Source of the DNA: Novosphingobium sp. MW5
Lineage (GTDB): Bacteria; Pseudomonadota; Alphaproteobacteria; Sphingomonadales; Sphingomonadaceae
Assembly: GCA_025938935.1 (NCBI GenBank)
Contig: JAPCWB010000001.1
Span: forward strand, 3,224,001 to 3,288,000
Direction of reading: 5' to 3'
Length of the DNA stretch: 64,000 nt
Part shown: one piece after another, positions 1 through 9,629 of the stretch
Numbering within the stretch: the stretch's first letter is position 1
How the letters are laid out: every line of letters starts with the position of its first letter
Translations under genes and position numbers: made by a program
Notes under the pieces: generated by a model
Seen by the model: the letters and a program-made list of their open reading frames with translations, nothing else
Database searches by the model: none
What the model was told of the DNA's origin: nothing

Positions 1-242
1 GGAACCTTGGTCAATTCGCCCACCAGCGCCTCGGCCAACGCGCGCGGGTTTGTGCCGGCGCCCTTGGCCAGCACCATGGCGGCATTGGTGGCCAGATCGC
101 CGTGCGAGGTATCGCGCGGCGGCTCAACCGTGACATTGCCGCGCGGCAAGCCCGCGGGCAGCACGCCCGAGGCTTCCAGCGCGTCAAGCGCAGCGGAAAG
201 GTGGCCGGAATAGGCGGCGTAGAGCGTTTTGGTCTCGGACAT
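1..242 (-). CDS. argS: Arginyl-tRNA synthetase, N-terminal part (cut by window edge)
   Basis: First 80 codons of arginyl-tRNA synthetase, starting at ATG 242-240 and running off the left edge. The enzyme charges tRNA-Arg in the cytoplasm. The visible part is the N-terminal additional domain, recognised by the run [14 protein letters not shown] at residues 47-60, which contacts the tRNA D-loop in this class I synthetase family. The catalytic HIGH region is outside the window. It lies divergent to nothing visible and is separated from the lipoprotein gene to its right by a palindromic repeat. The call rests on one domain only, but that motif is very characteristic. Confidence 0.85.
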   Translation of the reverse strand, partial: MSETKTLYAAYSGHLSAALDALEASGVLPAGLPRGNVTVEPPRDTSHGDLATNAAMVLAKGAGTNPRALAEALVGELTKV

Positions 243-309
243 GGGGGGCCGTTAGCCGATTGGCGCGCAATCGGAAAGGGCCGGGACTGCGCCCACTTCA
301 TTCATCAGT

Positions 310-401
310 CGTCATTGCGAGGCTGAAGGCGGCGGCGATCCAGGGGCCGTTGCGCCATTTCACCTGGATTGCTCGGTCAGCTTCGCCTCCTCGCAATGAC
401 G
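310..401. repeat. REP-like intergenic palindrome (GTCATTGCGAGG type)
   Basis: Two inverted arms: 310-344 begins CGTCATTGCGAGG and 363-401 ends CCTCGCAATGACG, with internal GATCCAGG/CCTGGATT complementarity. The whole element folds into a long hairpin and lies between the argS start and the lipoprotein stop. Sequences of this form are common dispersed palindromes in alphaproteobacteria; no coding potential is seen. Confidence 0.7.
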
Positions 402-415
402 AGGCGCCGCTTGAA

Positions 416-1066
416 TTACCGCGTGGCGTTGTAGTTCAGCTGATCCTGGTTCAGCTGGAAGCCGACCAGCACTTCAAAGGTCGCGCGGTTCACCGCGGCG
501 CGGATTTCCGGGCGCGAGAGCGGATCGGTCGCCGCGTCGGCGTCGCCGGCCTTGCGCTTGCGGGTGATTTCGGCGCGGATTTCGGGCGGCAGGGTAGCTT
601 CCGCCTTGTCGACATAGGCCGATGCCTGGCCGCGAGCCTGGGCGCGTTCCTGGCCATCGGCGAAGTTCAGCGTTACCGTGCCGACTCGCTTGGAGATGAC
701 CGCCGAACGGCCGCGCAGGACGGTGACGAAATAGGGCACCTGAACGGTGCGCGCCCCGCGCACGTCCGTGCGGCGGCCAAGCACGTCGAAAGTCGAGGTC
801 GAATAGACCTTGGCGCCGGCTTCGTTGCACTGGGTGCGCAGGTTGGTCATCGCCGCGGTGACGTCGATCGCGGCGGCATCGGTCGCGCCCGGGGTGGTGA
901 ACAGCGTGATGTCGCCGGTATAGTCCGGAATGCCGACCGCCGGGCAGGCGGTGCGCACGGCCGTAATGCCCACGCCTTCATCGACAACGATGTCACCGGT
1001 GCTGCGGCATCCGGCAAGCGCGGCAACAAGGGCAGTGGCGGCAAACAGGCGAGCGCGGGCAGTCAT
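416..1066 (-). CDS. Predicted lipoprotein, conserved in sphingomonads, function unknown
   Basis: 216-residue protein with a lipoprotein signal peptide: a short basic start, a hydrophobic stretch and the lipobox ALAGC with Cys20 as the expected lipidation site, so it should be anchored in the outer or inner membrane facing the periplasm. The mature part has no motif that I recognise; it has two further cysteines (in TACPAV and TQCNEA) that could form a disulfide, and an Arg/Lys-rich stretch near residues 170-180. It is divergent from ispH across a 71-bp gap holding a palindrome. The ATG at 1066 is the only start that preserves the signal peptide. Confidence 0.7.
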   Translation of the reverse strand: MTARARLFAATALVAALAGCRSTGDIVVDEGVGITAVRTACPAVGIPDYTGDITLFTTPGATDAAAIDVTAAMTNLRTQCNEAGAKVYSTSTFDVLGRRTDVRGARTVQVPYFVTVLRGRSAVISKRVGTVTLNFADGQERAQARGQASAYVDKAEATLPPEIRAEITRKRKAGDADAATDPLSRPEIRAAVNRATFEVLVGFQLNQDQLNYNATR

Positions 1067-1098
1067 CGCAGCAGGGTTCCTTCAAAATCGTTTTGCCG

Positions 1099-1129
1099 CC
1101 CTAGCGGCTGGGCGCACGAAGCGCTAGGG
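1099..1129. promoter_or_regulatory. 8-bp inverted repeat in the lipoprotein/ispH divergent gap
   Basis: CCCTAGCG at 1099-1106 and CGCTAGGG at 1122-1129 are perfect inverted arms separated by 15 bp, ending about 8 bases before the ispH ATG. It could be an operator or an RNA hairpin in the ispH leader. No known regulator is recognised from the sequence. Confidence 0.35.
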
Positions 1130-1137
1130 GGCACGAA

Positions 1138-2094
1138 ATGAACGCCGCATTATCCGACAGCCCGCTTCGCCTCATCATCGCGGCCCCGCGCGGTTTCTGC
1201 GCGGGCGTCGATCGGGCGATCGATATCGTTGAGCTGGCGCTGAAGCGCTATGGCCCGCCGGTCTATGTCCGGCACGAAATCGTCCACAACCGCTTCGTGG
1301 TGGACAGCCTGAAGGCCAAGGGCGCGATTTTCGTCGAGGAGCTGGACGAAGTGCCGGACGGCGTCCCGGTGATCTTCAGCGCTCACGGCGTGCCGAAATC
1401 GGTGCCTGCCGAGGCGACCACCCGTGGGCTCGAATGGCTCGACGCCACTTGCCCGCTGGTCAGCAAGGTCCACCGCCAGGCCGAACGCCAGATCGAGGCG
1501 GGACGGCACATCGTCTTCATCGGCCACCGCGGCCATCCCGAGGTGATCGGCACGCTGGGCCAGGTGCCCGAGGGCGAGATCACCCTGGTCGAGACTGTGG
1601 CGGACGTCGAATCGCTGACTTTCGCGGATGATGCCCCGCTGGCCTTCCTCACCCAGACCACGCTTTCGGTCGACGATACTGCCGCCGTGGTCGCGGCGCT
1701 GCGGGCGCGCTATCCGCAGATCGCCGGGCCCAAGGCGGAGGACATCTGCTATGCCACGTCGAACCGGCAGGCCGCGGTCAAGCAGATCGCGCCCGACTGC
1801 GACCTGGTGCTGGTGATCGGCGCTCCCAACAGCTCGAACTCGGTGCGGCTGGTCGAAGTGGCCGAGCGCTGCGGCACGCCTGCAAGGCTGCTGCAACGCG
1901 GGAGCGAGATCGATCCAGCGTGGTTCGAAGGTGTCAACACGGTTGGCCTCACCGCCGGTGCTTCCGCGCCAGAGGAACTGGTCCGCGAAGTGGTGGACCG
2001 CATCGCCGAAATCCGCCCGCTGGTCGAAGAAACGGTCGTCACCGCAGAGGAAAAGATGATTTTCAAGCTGCCCCGCCAGCTGACGGAAGGGTGA
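1138..2094 (+). CDS. ispH: 4-hydroxy-3-methylbut-2-enyl diphosphate reductase
   Basis: 318-residue IspH (LytB), the last enzyme of the methylerythritol phosphate pathway, reducing HMBPP to isopentenyl and dimethylallyl diphosphate. The three cysteines that hold the iron-sulfur cluster are visible: Cys21 in [11 protein letters not shown], Cys105 in DATCPLV and Cys204 in [10 protein letters not shown]. The substrate-binding S-x-N motif appears in [10 protein letters not shown]. Length is normal for the family. The ATG at 1138 is preceded by a G-rich stretch. thrB and rnhA follow immediately, forming one unit. Confidence 0.97.
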   Translation: MNAALSDSPLRLIIAAPRGFCAGVDRAIDIVELALKRYGPPVYVRHEIVHNRFVVDSLKAKGAIFVEELDEVPDGVPVIFSAHGVPKSVPAEATTRGLEWLDATCPLVSKVHRQAERQIEAGRHIVFIGHRGHPEVIGTLGQVPEGEITLVETVADVESLTFADDAPLAFLTQTTLSVDDTAAVVAALRARYPQIAGPKAEDICYATSNRQAAVKQIAPDCDLVLVIGAPNSSNSVRLVEVAERCGTPARLLQRGSEIDPAWFEGVNTVGLTAGASAPEELVREVVDRIAEIRPLVEETVVTAEEKMIFKLPRQLTEG

Positions 2095-2098
2095 TCCC

Positions 2099-3076
2099 TT
2101 GGCGGTCTATACCACCCTCGGCGCGGAACAGCTCGCAAGCCTGATCGACAGCTTCGATGTCGGCGCGCTGGTTTCGGCAAAGGGCATTGCCGAAGGCGTT
2201 TCCAATTCCAACTGGCTGATCGATACGACCGGCAAGGACGGGAGCGGCGCGCGCTTCATCCTCACCATGTACGAACAACGCACCGAGGTGGCGGACCTGC
2301 CGTTCTTCCTCGGCCTGCTCGATCACCTCTCGGCCAAGGGCTGCCCGGTTCCCGCGACGATCCATGACCGGCAGGGTCGCGCCTTCCAGATGATCGAGGG
2401 CAAGGCGGTCGCGCTCATCGAGTTCCTGCCCGGCGTATCGGTAAGCAAGCCTACCGTGGGTCAAGCGGAGGCTGTAGGTGCGGCGCTTGCAAGCGTGCAC
2501 CTGGCCGCGGCCGATTTTGCCAACGCGCGTGAGAATTCCATGGGACCCGCCGCCTGGCAGCAACTGCTCGGCGATTGCGGAGAGGAAGGCCTCGCCTCGA
2601 TAGACCCGGCGCTCGCCGCGCTGGTCGCCCAGCACTTGCCGGCAACCATCGCGGCATGGCCGAGCGGCCTTCCCGGCGGCGTCATTCATGCCGACCTTTT
2701 CCCTGACAACGTCCTGATGCTGGGCAAGGAAGTCACCGGCCTGATCGACTTCTACTTCGCCTGCACCGACAGCTTTGCCTACGATATAGCGGTGACGCAC
2801 GCCGCATGGTGCTTCGACGGATGGGGCCGCACCTTCTCACCCGAACTGTCGAGCGCGCTGCTCTCCGGCTACCGCTCGGTGCGCCCGCTTTCCACTGAGG
2901 AACAGGCTGCCCTCCCCCTGCTGGCGCGCGGCGCGGCGCTGCGGTTCCTTGCCACGCGCGCCTATGACTGGATCAACACGCCTGCCGACGCGCTCGTCAC
3001 GCGGAAAGACCCGATGGCCTTTGCCCGCCGGCTCCAGTTCTACGCCGATCCCGCCAATGGCGGCATTTTCGCGTGA
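2099..3076 (+). CDS. thrB: Homoserine kinase, aminoglycoside-phosphotransferase-like type
   Basis: 325-residue homoserine kinase of the APH-fold (ThrB type II) family, phosphorylating homoserine for threonine synthesis. The kinase catalytic loop is [10 protein letters not shown] with Asp199 and Asn204, followed by the metal-binding segment [11 protein letters not shown]. The start is a TTG at 2099, four bases after the ispH stop; the alignment-typical N terminus AVYTTLG begins right there and GGAAGG lies about 10 bases upstream. The stop overlaps the GTG start of rnhA. The ispH-thrB-rnhA order is usual in sphingomonads as far as I recall. Confidence 0.92.
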   Translation: MAVYTTLGAEQLASLIDSFDVGALVSAKGIAEGVSNSNWLIDTTGKDGSGARFILTMYEQRTEVADLPFFLGLLDHLSAKGCPVPATIHDRQGRAFQMIEGKAVALIEFLPGVSVSKPTVGQAEAVGAALASVHLAAADFANARENSMGPAAWQQLLGDCGEEGLASIDPALAALVAQHLPATIAAWPSGLPGGVIHADLFPDNVLMLGKEVTGLIDFYFACTDSFAYDIAVTHAAWCFDGWGRTFSPELSSALLSGYRSVRPLSTEEQAALPLLARGAALRFLATRAYDWINTPADALVTRKDPMAFARRLQFYADPANGGIFA

Positions 3077-3507
3077 AACACGTCGAGGTGTTCACCGATG
3101 GCGCCTGCAAGGGCAACCCCGGCCCCGGCGGCTGGGGCGCGATCCTGCGCATGGGGCACCACGAAAAGGAAATGTCGGGCGGCGAACCGCAAACGACCAA
3201 CAATCGCATGGAAATGACCGCCGTGATCCGCGCGCTCACCGCGCTGAAGGAACCATGCCGCGTCTCGCTTCATACCGACAGCCGCTATGTGATCGACGGC
3301 ATGACCAAGTGGATCTTTGGCTGGCAGAAGAACGGCTGGAAGAACGCGGCGAAAAAGCCCGTGCTCAACGCCGACCTGTGGCAGGACCTGATCTCCGCCG
3401 CGCGCGGGCACCGGATCGAGTGGATCTGGGTGAAGGGGCATGACGGCCACCCGGAGAACGAGCGGGCTGACCAGCTTGCCAGCGATGCCGCGCTGGCCGC
3501 GAAGTAA
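3073..3507 (+). CDS. rnhA: Ribonuclease HI
   Basis: 144-residue RNase HI, which cleaves RNA in RNA:DNA hybrids. All catalytic residues are present: Asp9 ([11 protein letters not shown]), Glu47 (NNRMEM), Asp69 (HTDSRY), His123 (KGHDGH) and Asp133 (ERADQLA). The protein starts at GTG 3073 and overlaps the thrB stop by four bases (GTGA), so translation is probably coupled. Length and the K-rich basic segment around residues 87-96 match bacterial type 1 enzymes. Confidence 0.96.
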   Translation: MKHVEVFTDGACKGNPGPGGWGAILRMGHHEKEMSGGEPQTTNNRMEMTAVIRALTALKEPCRVSLHTDSRYVIDGMTKWIFGWQKNGWKNAAKKPVLNADLWQDLISAARGHRIEWIWVKGHDGHPENERADQLASDAALAAK

Positions 3508-3520
3508 CCTCAAACAACAA

Positions 3521-3546
3521 CCCCCCGCCTCTTGCGAGACGGGGGG
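3521..3546 (-). terminator. Rho-independent terminator of the secreted-protein gene
   Basis: Read on the minus strand, an 11-bp stem (CCCCCCGTCTC with GAGGCGGGGGG, one T-G wobble) with a GCAA loop is followed by TTGTTGTTT. It follows the gene ending at 3575 and may also stop rnhA transcription from the other side, although the plus-strand tail is poorer in T. Confidence 0.75.
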
Positions 3547-3574
3547 CCATTGTTAAGCCTCAACAAGGGGGTCT

Positions 3575-4192
3575 TCAGAGGCCGCGGATACCGCTGTAGT
3601 CGATGTCTACGACCCGGCCGTATTCGACCTTGCAGCGGAACGAACCGGCGTCATAGCCGCGCAGGTTGTCGTTCCAGCCGCGGTAGTCATTGCCCCAGCC
3701 CCGGCCATAGCGACCGTCGCCGTGGCGCCAGTCGCGGCCCATCGAGTTGACCGCGATGCGGCCCTTCACCGTGAAGCCCCGGCTGTTGTAATCGACATCG
3801 CGGATGTCGGTCACGTCGGCGCGGCCATAGGAATAGCGGCTGGCGTCACGCTCGGCAGTGCGAACGCAGAGCTCGATCGCCTGGCGCGGGTTGCCGTTGC
3901 GGTAGTTATCGTAATAGCCGCCGTTGTAACCGCGGTTGTAGCGGTCGTACCCGGCACGGCCGTAGTTGTAATCATAGCTGTACCCGCGGTCACGGCTCGA
4001 AGCCGAAGCGACTGCGGCGATACCGCCAAGGATGACCGCACCCGCAATCACATCGCCTGCGCTGATGCCGCCCCGGTCACGGTCACGGCGATAGTCCTGC
4101 GCGGCGGCGGGGGCTGCTGCCGAAGCCACCATCGCACCAGCCACGAAGGTGGCAACGGTGCCCTTGGCCAGAGCTTTGGTAATGGTCTTCAT
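3575..4192 (-). CDS. Secreted Gly/Arg/Tyr/Asp-rich protein, function unknown
   Basis: 205-residue exported protein. Residues 1-31 form a Sec signal peptide ending in AAAPAAAQ. A hydrophobic Gly/Ala segment follows (about residues 47-65, GDVIAGAVILGGIAAVASA), then a low-complexity stretch rich in R, G, Y, N and D (about 66-100). The C-terminal half is more ordered and contains two cysteines (ELCVRTAERDA and FRCKVEYG) that could pair. Similar small periplasmic proteins are frequent in sphingomonads, but I know no function. It is divergent from the desaturase gene and ends at a clear terminator. Confidence 0.65.
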   Translation of the reverse strand: MKTITKALAKGTVATFVAGAMVASAAAPAAAQDYRRDRDRGGISAGDVIAGAVILGGIAAVASASSRDRGYSYDYNYGRAGYDRYNRGYNGGYYDNYRNGNPRQAIELCVRTAERDASRYSYGRADVTDIRDVDYNSRGFTVKGRIAVNSMGRDWRHGDGRYGRGWGNDYRGWNDNLRGYDAGSFRCKVEYGRVVDIDYSGIRGL

Positions 4193-4365
4193 GTCTCAAG
4201 TCCTCGTCATGGGAGGGAGCGATTCCCGTCCGATGACCTGCAACTACCGCAGCAGCCCTGATGCCATGCTGAACCCGCCTGACAGGCAATATTCAGAAAA
4301 ACAGCCCGAAACATGAACAGCGCTTACTACCAAACATTAACCCTTTGCGGTTACTGGAAAAGCCC

Positions 4366-5133
4366 ATGCTCGCGCTGTACTTCCTCATGGCCCAGATTGC
4401 GCTGATCGGCGGGATCACCCTGTTTGAAAAGCGGCTGAATCCCGGCCCGCTCGACTGGATCCGCAATATCCAGGCGTGGATTGTCAGCTTTTTGACCGGC
4501 ATGCTGTTCCTCGTCTTCGTGCCCGACTGGACCGGCGGCGCGCTGATTGATGGCAAGGAGCTGCCCTTCTGGGCCGCCTTCCTGATCTTCCTCGTCGTGC
4601 GTGACGGGGTGGAGTTTGCCTTCCACTTCGCCCAGCACAGGATCCCGTTCCTGTGGCGGATGCATTCGCTGCATCATTCGGACCCCGAAATGTGTGCGCT
4701 GACGACGAACCGGCACTTCTGGGGTGACCAGTTCATCAAGTCGTTTACCATCTGGCCGCTGTCGTTCATGATCATCGAGCCGACCCATTCCGTACTGGTC
4801 GGCTATGCGGCGGTTTCGCTGTACAACTACTTCATCCACGCCAACCTGAAGGTGAACTTCGGACGGTTCTCGTGGGTGCTGAACAGCCCTGCCTATCATC
4901 GCCGGCACCATTCGAAGCTGCCCGAGCACTACGATTCGAACTTCGCCGCGCTGTTCCCGGTGTTCGACCTGATGGCCGGAACCTATCGCCGCCCGGATGG
5001 CTGGCCGCCGACGGGACAGGCCACCGCACCGCGGTCCTTGCGCGAACTGCTCTCATGGCCGCATTTCGAAGGCCGGGTGGACGAGCCCGAGGCCGAACCG
5101 GAAACCGCCGAACCACTCAAGGCTGCGGCGTAA
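4366..5133 (+). CDS. Sterol desaturase / fatty acid hydroxylase family membrane protein
   Basis: 255-residue integral membrane di-iron enzyme. Histidine clusters typical of the family are visible: HFAQH, MHSLHHS, an isolated HANLKVNFG, and HRRHHS. Three or four hydrophobic segments occupy the first 120 residues. The ATG at 4366 is chosen because GGAAAAG lies just upstream; an in-frame TTG at 4345 would add seven residues. The substrate cannot be told: sterols, carotenoids, hopanoids or alkyl lipids are all handled by relatives. Its 3' end overlaps the convergent oligopeptidase gene by 17 bp. Confidence 0.8.
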   Translation: MLALYFLMAQIALIGGITLFEKRLNPGPLDWIRNIQAWIVSFLTGMLFLVFVPDWTGGALIDGKELPFWAAFLIFLVVRDGVEFAFHFAQHRIPFLWRMHSLHHSDPEMCALTTNRHFWGDQFIKSFTIWPLSFMIIEPTHSVLVGYAAVSLYNYFIHANLKVNFGRFSWVLNSPAYHRRHHSKLPEHYDSNFAALFPVFDLMAGTYRRPDGWPPTGQATAPRSLRELLSWPHFEGRVDEPEAEPETAEPLKAAA

Positions 5134-7387
5134 CTTCGGACTTCACATCCAGCCCGCTCCACGCGGACAGGAAGCCCAGCACGTCCGCGCCCTCCTCGAT
5201 CACCATGTCGGTCGGCTTGCCCGATCCGTGGCCCGCGCGCGTCGCCACGCGGATCAGGTGCGGCTTGCCGGCCGGATTGGCGGCCTGAAGCGCCGCGGCA
5301 TATTTGAACGAGTGCGCCGGCACCACGCGGTCATCGGTGTCCCCCGTGGTGACCAGAACCGGCGGATAGGCCACGCCGGGCTTCAGGTTGTGATAAGGCG
5401 AATAGGACCGCAGCACCCGCCAGTCCGCCTCCTTCGCCGGTGAGCCGTAGTCATCGGCCCACAACCGCCCGGCGGTGAAGCGGTCAAAGCGCAGCATGTC
5501 CATGACACCCACCTGGGGCACGGCGGCGGCGAACAGGTCGGGCCGCTGGTTGAGCACGGCACCCACGAGCAGCCCACCGTTCGACCCGCCCCGGATAACA
5601 AGGCCGTCGCGCGGCGTGACGCCCTTGGCGATCAGATATTCGCCCGCAGCGATGAAATCATCGAACACGTTCTGCTTGTTCGCCAGCCGTCCCGCCTCGT
5701 GCCACGCCTTGCCGAACTCGCCGCCGCCGCGCAGGTTTGCCAGCGCAAAGGCTCCGCCCGCCTCCAGCCAGGCCATGCGCGTGGCGGAGAAGGATGGCAC
5801 CTGGCTTGTCTCGAACCCGCCATAACCATAGAGCAGCGTCGGCACCGCCCTTCCGGCCTGCGCTATGGCGCGCTTGCGAACCAGGAACATCGGCACCTTC
5901 GTACCGTCGCGTGAGGCATAGGTGCGCTGCTCGACCAGAAAGTCCGCCGGGTCGAAAGTCATCTTCGGCAGGGCGAAAGGCTGCGACTGGCCCGTCCGGC
6001 TGTCAAAGCGGAAGACAGCGGGCGGGTGGTTGAAACTTGAAAAGGTATAGAAGGTTTCGGGATCACCCGGCCTGCCCGCAAAGCCCGAAGCCGTGCCGAT
6101 CGCGCCGAGCTGGATCGCCTGCGCCGGCCGCCCATCAAGGCTGAGCATGACCGCCCGGGCCGATCCATCGCGCAGGGTGGACAGCAGCAGCCGGTCACCG
6201 ATGATCTGCCCCCGCGTCATCGTGTCCTCGCCCTCGGGCACGACATCGTGGAAAGTCCAGGGCGGGTCGTCCTCGGTGCCGCAGGGCTCGCCATCGACCG
6301 GGCCGCAGCCGAGCGAGGGCGTGTGGCCGTTCTTGCGCCCCGGCGGAATCCAGCGGTCAAAGTCCGCGCGCACCACCTTGCCCTTGGCCGCCCCGGCATT
6401 GGTGACGAACCACAGGCTGTCGCCCACGCCCTCGATCAGCCGCCAGTTGTGATCGAGGCCGTTGACCAGCTCCAGTGCGGTCCAGTCACGCTCCGCCCCT
6501 GCGGAGATCTGTCCACGGCGCTGTCCGGCGAGCGGAATGGCGCGCAGTTCGAACCGGCTGTCTGTCCCCTTCGCGCTGGTGATCAGCGCCCAGCGCCCGT
6601 CCGAGGTTATCCGCGCGCGGTGGATGAGTTCGGGCCGCTCGGGCGTGGCGTAGACGCGCTCGTCGGCCGATTGCGGCGTGCCCAGGCGGTGGAAGTAGAT
6701 GGCCTGCCCGCGGTTCGCCTCCTGATAGGCCGCGCCATCGCGCGGGGCGGGAAAGCGTGAATAGAGGAAGCCCTCGGTGCCAATCCATGCGATCGAGGAG
6801 AACTTCACCCATTGCAATTCGTCGGCAAGGTCGCGCCCGGTCTTGGTGTCTAATACGCGGATCGTCCGCCAGTCCGAGCCGCCCTCCTGCACCGAGTAGG
6901 CGAGATGTTTGCCATCGCGCGAGGGAACCCATTCGTCGAGCGCCGTCGTCCCGTCCTTCGACCATGTGTTGGGATCGGCCAGCAGGCGCGGCTTACCATT
7001 CAGGCCCCTGCGCATGAACAGCTGCGGCTGGTTCAGCAGGCCCGAATTGCGCGTGTAGAAATAGCGCCCGCCCGCCTTCTGCGGCAGGCCGAAGCGTTCA
7101 TAGTCGAGCAGTTCGCGAATGCGGCGGGCGAACCATTCGCGCTGGGGCAACTTGGCGAGGTAGGCCTCTGTCGCCGCGTTCTGTCGCTCCACCCATTGGG
7201 CCACGGCCTTGTCGCTGCGAACATCGCCTTCGAGCCAGCGGTAAGGGTCGGCAATCGCCTCGCCGAACTGGGTTTCGACCACGTCACCGCGCGGCGTGGC
7301 AGGATAGGCCGGAGCGGCGGGAGCAGCGGCCTGTGCTGCGGCGCAAGCGCAAAGCGCTCCGAGCGCGAGCAGGCGGGCCAGCAGCAT
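5117..7387 (-). CDS. Prolyl oligopeptidase family serine peptidase (S9), exported
   Basis: 756-residue S9 peptidase with a signal peptide (MLLARLLALGALCACAAAQ). The beta-propeller domain spans roughly residues 80-450 and the alpha/beta-hydrolase domain the C-terminal 270. The catalytic triad is visible: Ser602 in RGGSNGG, Asp near 686 in DTDDRVVP and His720 in RAGHGSGK. The ATG at 7387 has GGGGAGG at the right distance; a TTG at 7399 is an alternative. It probably trims proline-containing peptides in the periplasm. The gene is just downstream of rplQ but a terminator separates them. Confidence 0.88.
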   Translation of the reverse strand: MLLARLLALGALCACAAAQAAAPAAPAYPATPRGDVVETQFGEAIADPYRWLEGDVRSDKAVAQWVERQNAATEAYLAKLPQREWFARRIRELLDYERFGLPQKAGGRYFYTRNSGLLNQPQLFMRRGLNGKPRLLADPNTWSKDGTTALDEWVPSRDGKHLAYSVQEGGSDWRTIRVLDTKTGRDLADELQWVKFSSIAWIGTEGFLYSRFPAPRDGAAYQEANRGQAIYFHRLGTPQSADERVYATPERPELIHRARITSDGRWALITSAKGTDSRFELRAIPLAGQRRGQISAGAERDWTALELVNGLDHNWRLIEGVGDSLWFVTNAGAAKGKVVRADFDRWIPPGRKNGHTPSLGCGPVDGEPCGTEDDPPWTFHDVVPEGEDTMTRGQIIGDRLLLSTLRDGSARAVMLSLDGRPAQAIQLGAIGTASGFAGRPGDPETFYTFSSFNHPPAVFRFDSRTGQSQPFALPKMTFDPADFLVEQRTYASRDGTKVPMFLVRKRAIAQAGRAVPTLLYGYGGFETSQVPSFSATRMAWLEAGGAFALANLRGGGEFGKAWHEAGRLANKQNVFDDFIAAGEYLIAKGVTPRDGLVIRGGSNGGLLVGAVLNQRPDLFAAAVPQVGVMDMLRFDRFTAGRLWADDYGSPAKEADWRVLRSYSPYHNLKPGVAYPPVLVTTGDTDDRVVPAHSFKYAAALQAANPAGKPHLIRVATRAGHGSGKPTDMVIEEGADVLGFLSAWSGLDVKSEVTPQP

Positions 7388-7401
7388 CGTCCTCCCCAAA
7401 G

Positions 7402-7445
7402 CAAAAAGCGGCTGCGGGGATAGCTATCACCCGCAACCGCTTTTG
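7402..7445 (-). terminator. Terminator downstream of rplQ
   Basis: On the minus strand an imperfect 16-bp stem (CAAAAGCGGTTGCGGG with CCCGCAGCCGCTTTTTG) encloses a short AT-containing loop and is followed by a T-rich run. It closes the rpsM-rpsK-rpoA-rplQ unit just before the peptidase start. Confidence 0.8.
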
Positions 7446-7479
7446 CAATCATCCCTCGCCCAAGGCGAAGGCGAGGCGA

Positions 7480-7902
7480 TCAAGCCTCGGCGAAGTCTTC
7501 CTCGTCAGCCATGACCGGGCCCGAATCCCGGCCCTTGGCGTCAACGTCGCGGTCAACCAGTTCGATCACGGCCATCGGAGCAGCGTCCGAAGCGCGGAAA
7601 CCGGCCTTGATCACGCGGGTGTAGCCACCGTCGCGCGAGGCGTAGCGGGCGGCAAGGACGTCGAACAGCTTCACCAGCTGCGCGTCGTCAAGCAGGCGGG
7701 CGTGGGCCAGACGGCGGTTCGAAAGACCACCGCGCTTGGCCAGCGTGATCAGCTTTTCGGCATAGGGACGCAGTTCGCGCGCCTTGGCGAGCGTGGTGGT
7801 GATCTGCTCGTGCTTGATCAGCGCCGCCGACATGTTGCGCAGCAGGGCCGCGCGGTGCGACGAGGTGCGCTGGAGCTTGCGATGTCCAACCTTGTGACGC
7901 AT
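7480..7902 (-). CDS. rplQ: 50S ribosomal protein L17
   Basis: 140-residue L17 of the large subunit. The N terminus [17 protein letters not shown] and the segment [15 protein letters not shown] are diagnostic. The final acidic tail (DEEDFAEA) is longer than in E. coli and typical of alphaproteobacteria. Last gene of the alpha operon, 114 bp after rpoA and followed by a terminator. Confidence 0.96.
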   Translation of the reverse strand: MRHKVGHRKLQRTSSHRAALLRNMSAALIKHEQITTTLAKARELRPYAEKLITLAKRGGLSNRRLAHARLLDDAQLVKLFDVLAARYASRDGGYTRVIKAGFRASDAAPMAVIELVDRDVDAKGRDSGPVMADEEDFAEA

Positions 7903-8016
7903 GTTTCATTCCTTCGTTCGTAAGGGGGCCGTCTAAGGTACCCCGGTCCAGGCGGCGCTTGCGGTGGCCACCAACACCGAAAAGCGGGACGCCGCGAACG
8001 GCGCCCCTGCATTCGT

Positions 8017-9078
8017 TTAGCCGAGCAGTTCCTGCTCCAGCTTCTTGGCCATTTCCTCGATGTTCTCGGGCGGCCAGCCGGGGATGTCCATGCCGAGGCG
8101 CAGGCCCATCGACGAAAGGACTTCCTTGATCTCGTTGAGCGACTTGCGGCCGAAGTTCGGCGTACGCAGCATCTCGGCTTCGGTCTTCTGGACCAGGTCG
8201 CCGATGTAGATGATGTTGTCGTTCTTGAGGCAGTTGGCCGAACGGACCGACAGTTCCAGCTCGTCGACCTTCTTGAGGAGGTAACGGTTGAGCTGGTTGG
8301 TATCGCCTTCGTCGCTGGGAGCCGAAGCTGCCATGCCGATCATCGGCGACTGGCCGATCGGGGCCACGTCTTCGAAGTGAACGAACAGGGCCAGCTGGTC
8401 CTGAAGGATGCGCGCGGCATAGGCAACGGCGTCTTCCGGGGTTACGGTGCCATCGGTTTCGACCGCGAGGCTCAGCTTGTCGTAGTCAAGCTCCTGCCCG
8501 ATGCGGGCATTGTCGACCTTGTAGCTGACCTGGCGGACCGGCGAATAGAGCGAGTCGACCGGGATCAGGCCGATCGGTGCATCGACCGGACGGTTCGACA
8601 CGGCGGGGACATAGCCCTTGCCGGTGTCGGCGGTCAGTTCCATGTTCAGCGTCGCGCCTTCATCGAGGTGACAGATCACGAGATCCTTGTTCATCACTTC
8701 GATGTCGCCGGTCACCGCGATGTCACCGGCGGTGACTTCGGCCGGGCCGGTGGCCGAAAGCTGGAGGCGCTTCGGGCCTTCGCCCTGCATGCGCAGAGCG
8801 ATCTGCTTCACGTTGAGCACGATGTCGGTCACGTCTTCGCGCACGCCGGCAAGGCTCGAGAATTCGTGAAGGACGTTCTCGATCTTGATCGAGGTGATCG
8901 CGGCGCCCTGCAGCGAGGAGAGCAGCACGCGGCGCAGGGCATTGCCCAGCGTCAGGCCGAAGCCACGCTCAAGCGGCTCAGCGACGAAGGTCGCCTTGCG
9001 CTTCGGGTCATTGCCCGGCTTGATTTCGAGGCTGTTGGGCTTCTTCAGTTCCTGCCAGTTCTTGATATTGACGGACAT
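8017..9078 (-). CDS. rpoA: DNA-directed RNA polymerase alpha subunit
   Basis: 353-residue alpha subunit of RNA polymerase. The N-terminal assembly domain ([17 protein letters not shown] near residues 40-55) and the C-terminal UP-element/activator-binding domain ([13 protein letters not shown], then [16 protein letters not shown]) are both intact. It lies between rpsK and rplQ as in nearly all bacteria. Upstream of rpsM a promoter-like sequence probably drives this unit. Confidence 0.98.
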   Translation of the reverse strand: MSVNIKNWQELKKPNSLEIKPGNDPKRKATFVAEPLERGFGLTLGNALRRVLLSSLQGAAITSIKIENVLHEFSSLAGVREDVTDIVLNVKQIALRMQGEGPKRLQLSATGPAEVTAGDIAVTGDIEVMNKDLVICHLDEGATLNMELTADTGKGYVPAVSNRPVDAPIGLIPVDSLYSPVRQVSYKVDNARIGQELDYDKLSLAVETDGTVTPEDAVAYAARILQDQLALFVHFEDVAPIGQSPMIGMAASAPSDEGDTNQLNRYLLKKVDELELSVRSANCLKNDNIIYIGDLVQKTEAEMLRTPNFGRKSLNEIKEVLSSMGLRLGMDIPGWPPENIEEMAKKLEQELLG

Positions 9079-9182
9079 GGACTTCCCCTATGGGTTTGTT
9101 CTCTGGCGGGACGGCCGCATTCCCGAAGGGTCCGCGGCCGATCCTGAAACGTGGCGACAGGGCGCCGCCACGCAAAAGCGGA

Positions 9183-9572
9183 TCAGACGCGGCGGCGCTT
9201 CGAAGGACGTACGCCGTTGTGCGGGATCGGCGTCACGTCACGGATCGAGGTGATGGTGAAGCCAACCGCCTGGAGGGCGCGCAGGGCGCTCTCACGGCCA
9301 GAGCCGGGGCCCTTGACCTCAACCTCAAGGGTACGCACACCGTGTTCGGCGGCCTTCTTGCCGGCGTCGTCTGCACAGACCTGCGCGGCATAGGGAGTCG
9401 ACTTGCGGCTGCCCTTGAAGCCCATCATGCCGGCGGACGACCACGAAATGGCGTTGCCCTGGGCATCGGTGATGGTGACCATGGTGTTGTTGAAGCTGGC
9501 GTTCACATGCGCGATGCCGCTGGTGATGTTCTTACGCTCGCGGCGCTTGATGCGCTGGGGTTCGCGTGCCAT
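9183..9572 (-). CDS. rpsK: 30S ribosomal protein S11
   Basis: 129-residue S11 of the small-subunit platform. The signatures [19 protein letters not shown] and [12 protein letters not shown] are visible, and the protein ends in the basic tail [10 protein letters not shown]. It follows rpsM by 57 bp and precedes rpoA. Confidence 0.97.
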   Translation of the reverse strand: MAREPQRIKRRERKNITSGIAHVNASFNNTMVTITDAQGNAISWSSAGMMGFKGSRKSTPYAAQVCADDAGKKAAEHGVRTLEVEVKGPGSGRESALRALQAVGFTITSIRDVTPIPHNGVRPSKRRRV

Positions 9573-9629
9573 TTTTCGTTTCCTACTCGAATATCAAGGA
9601 AGGGAAAGCCTGCCCGGTAAGGGACGGAC

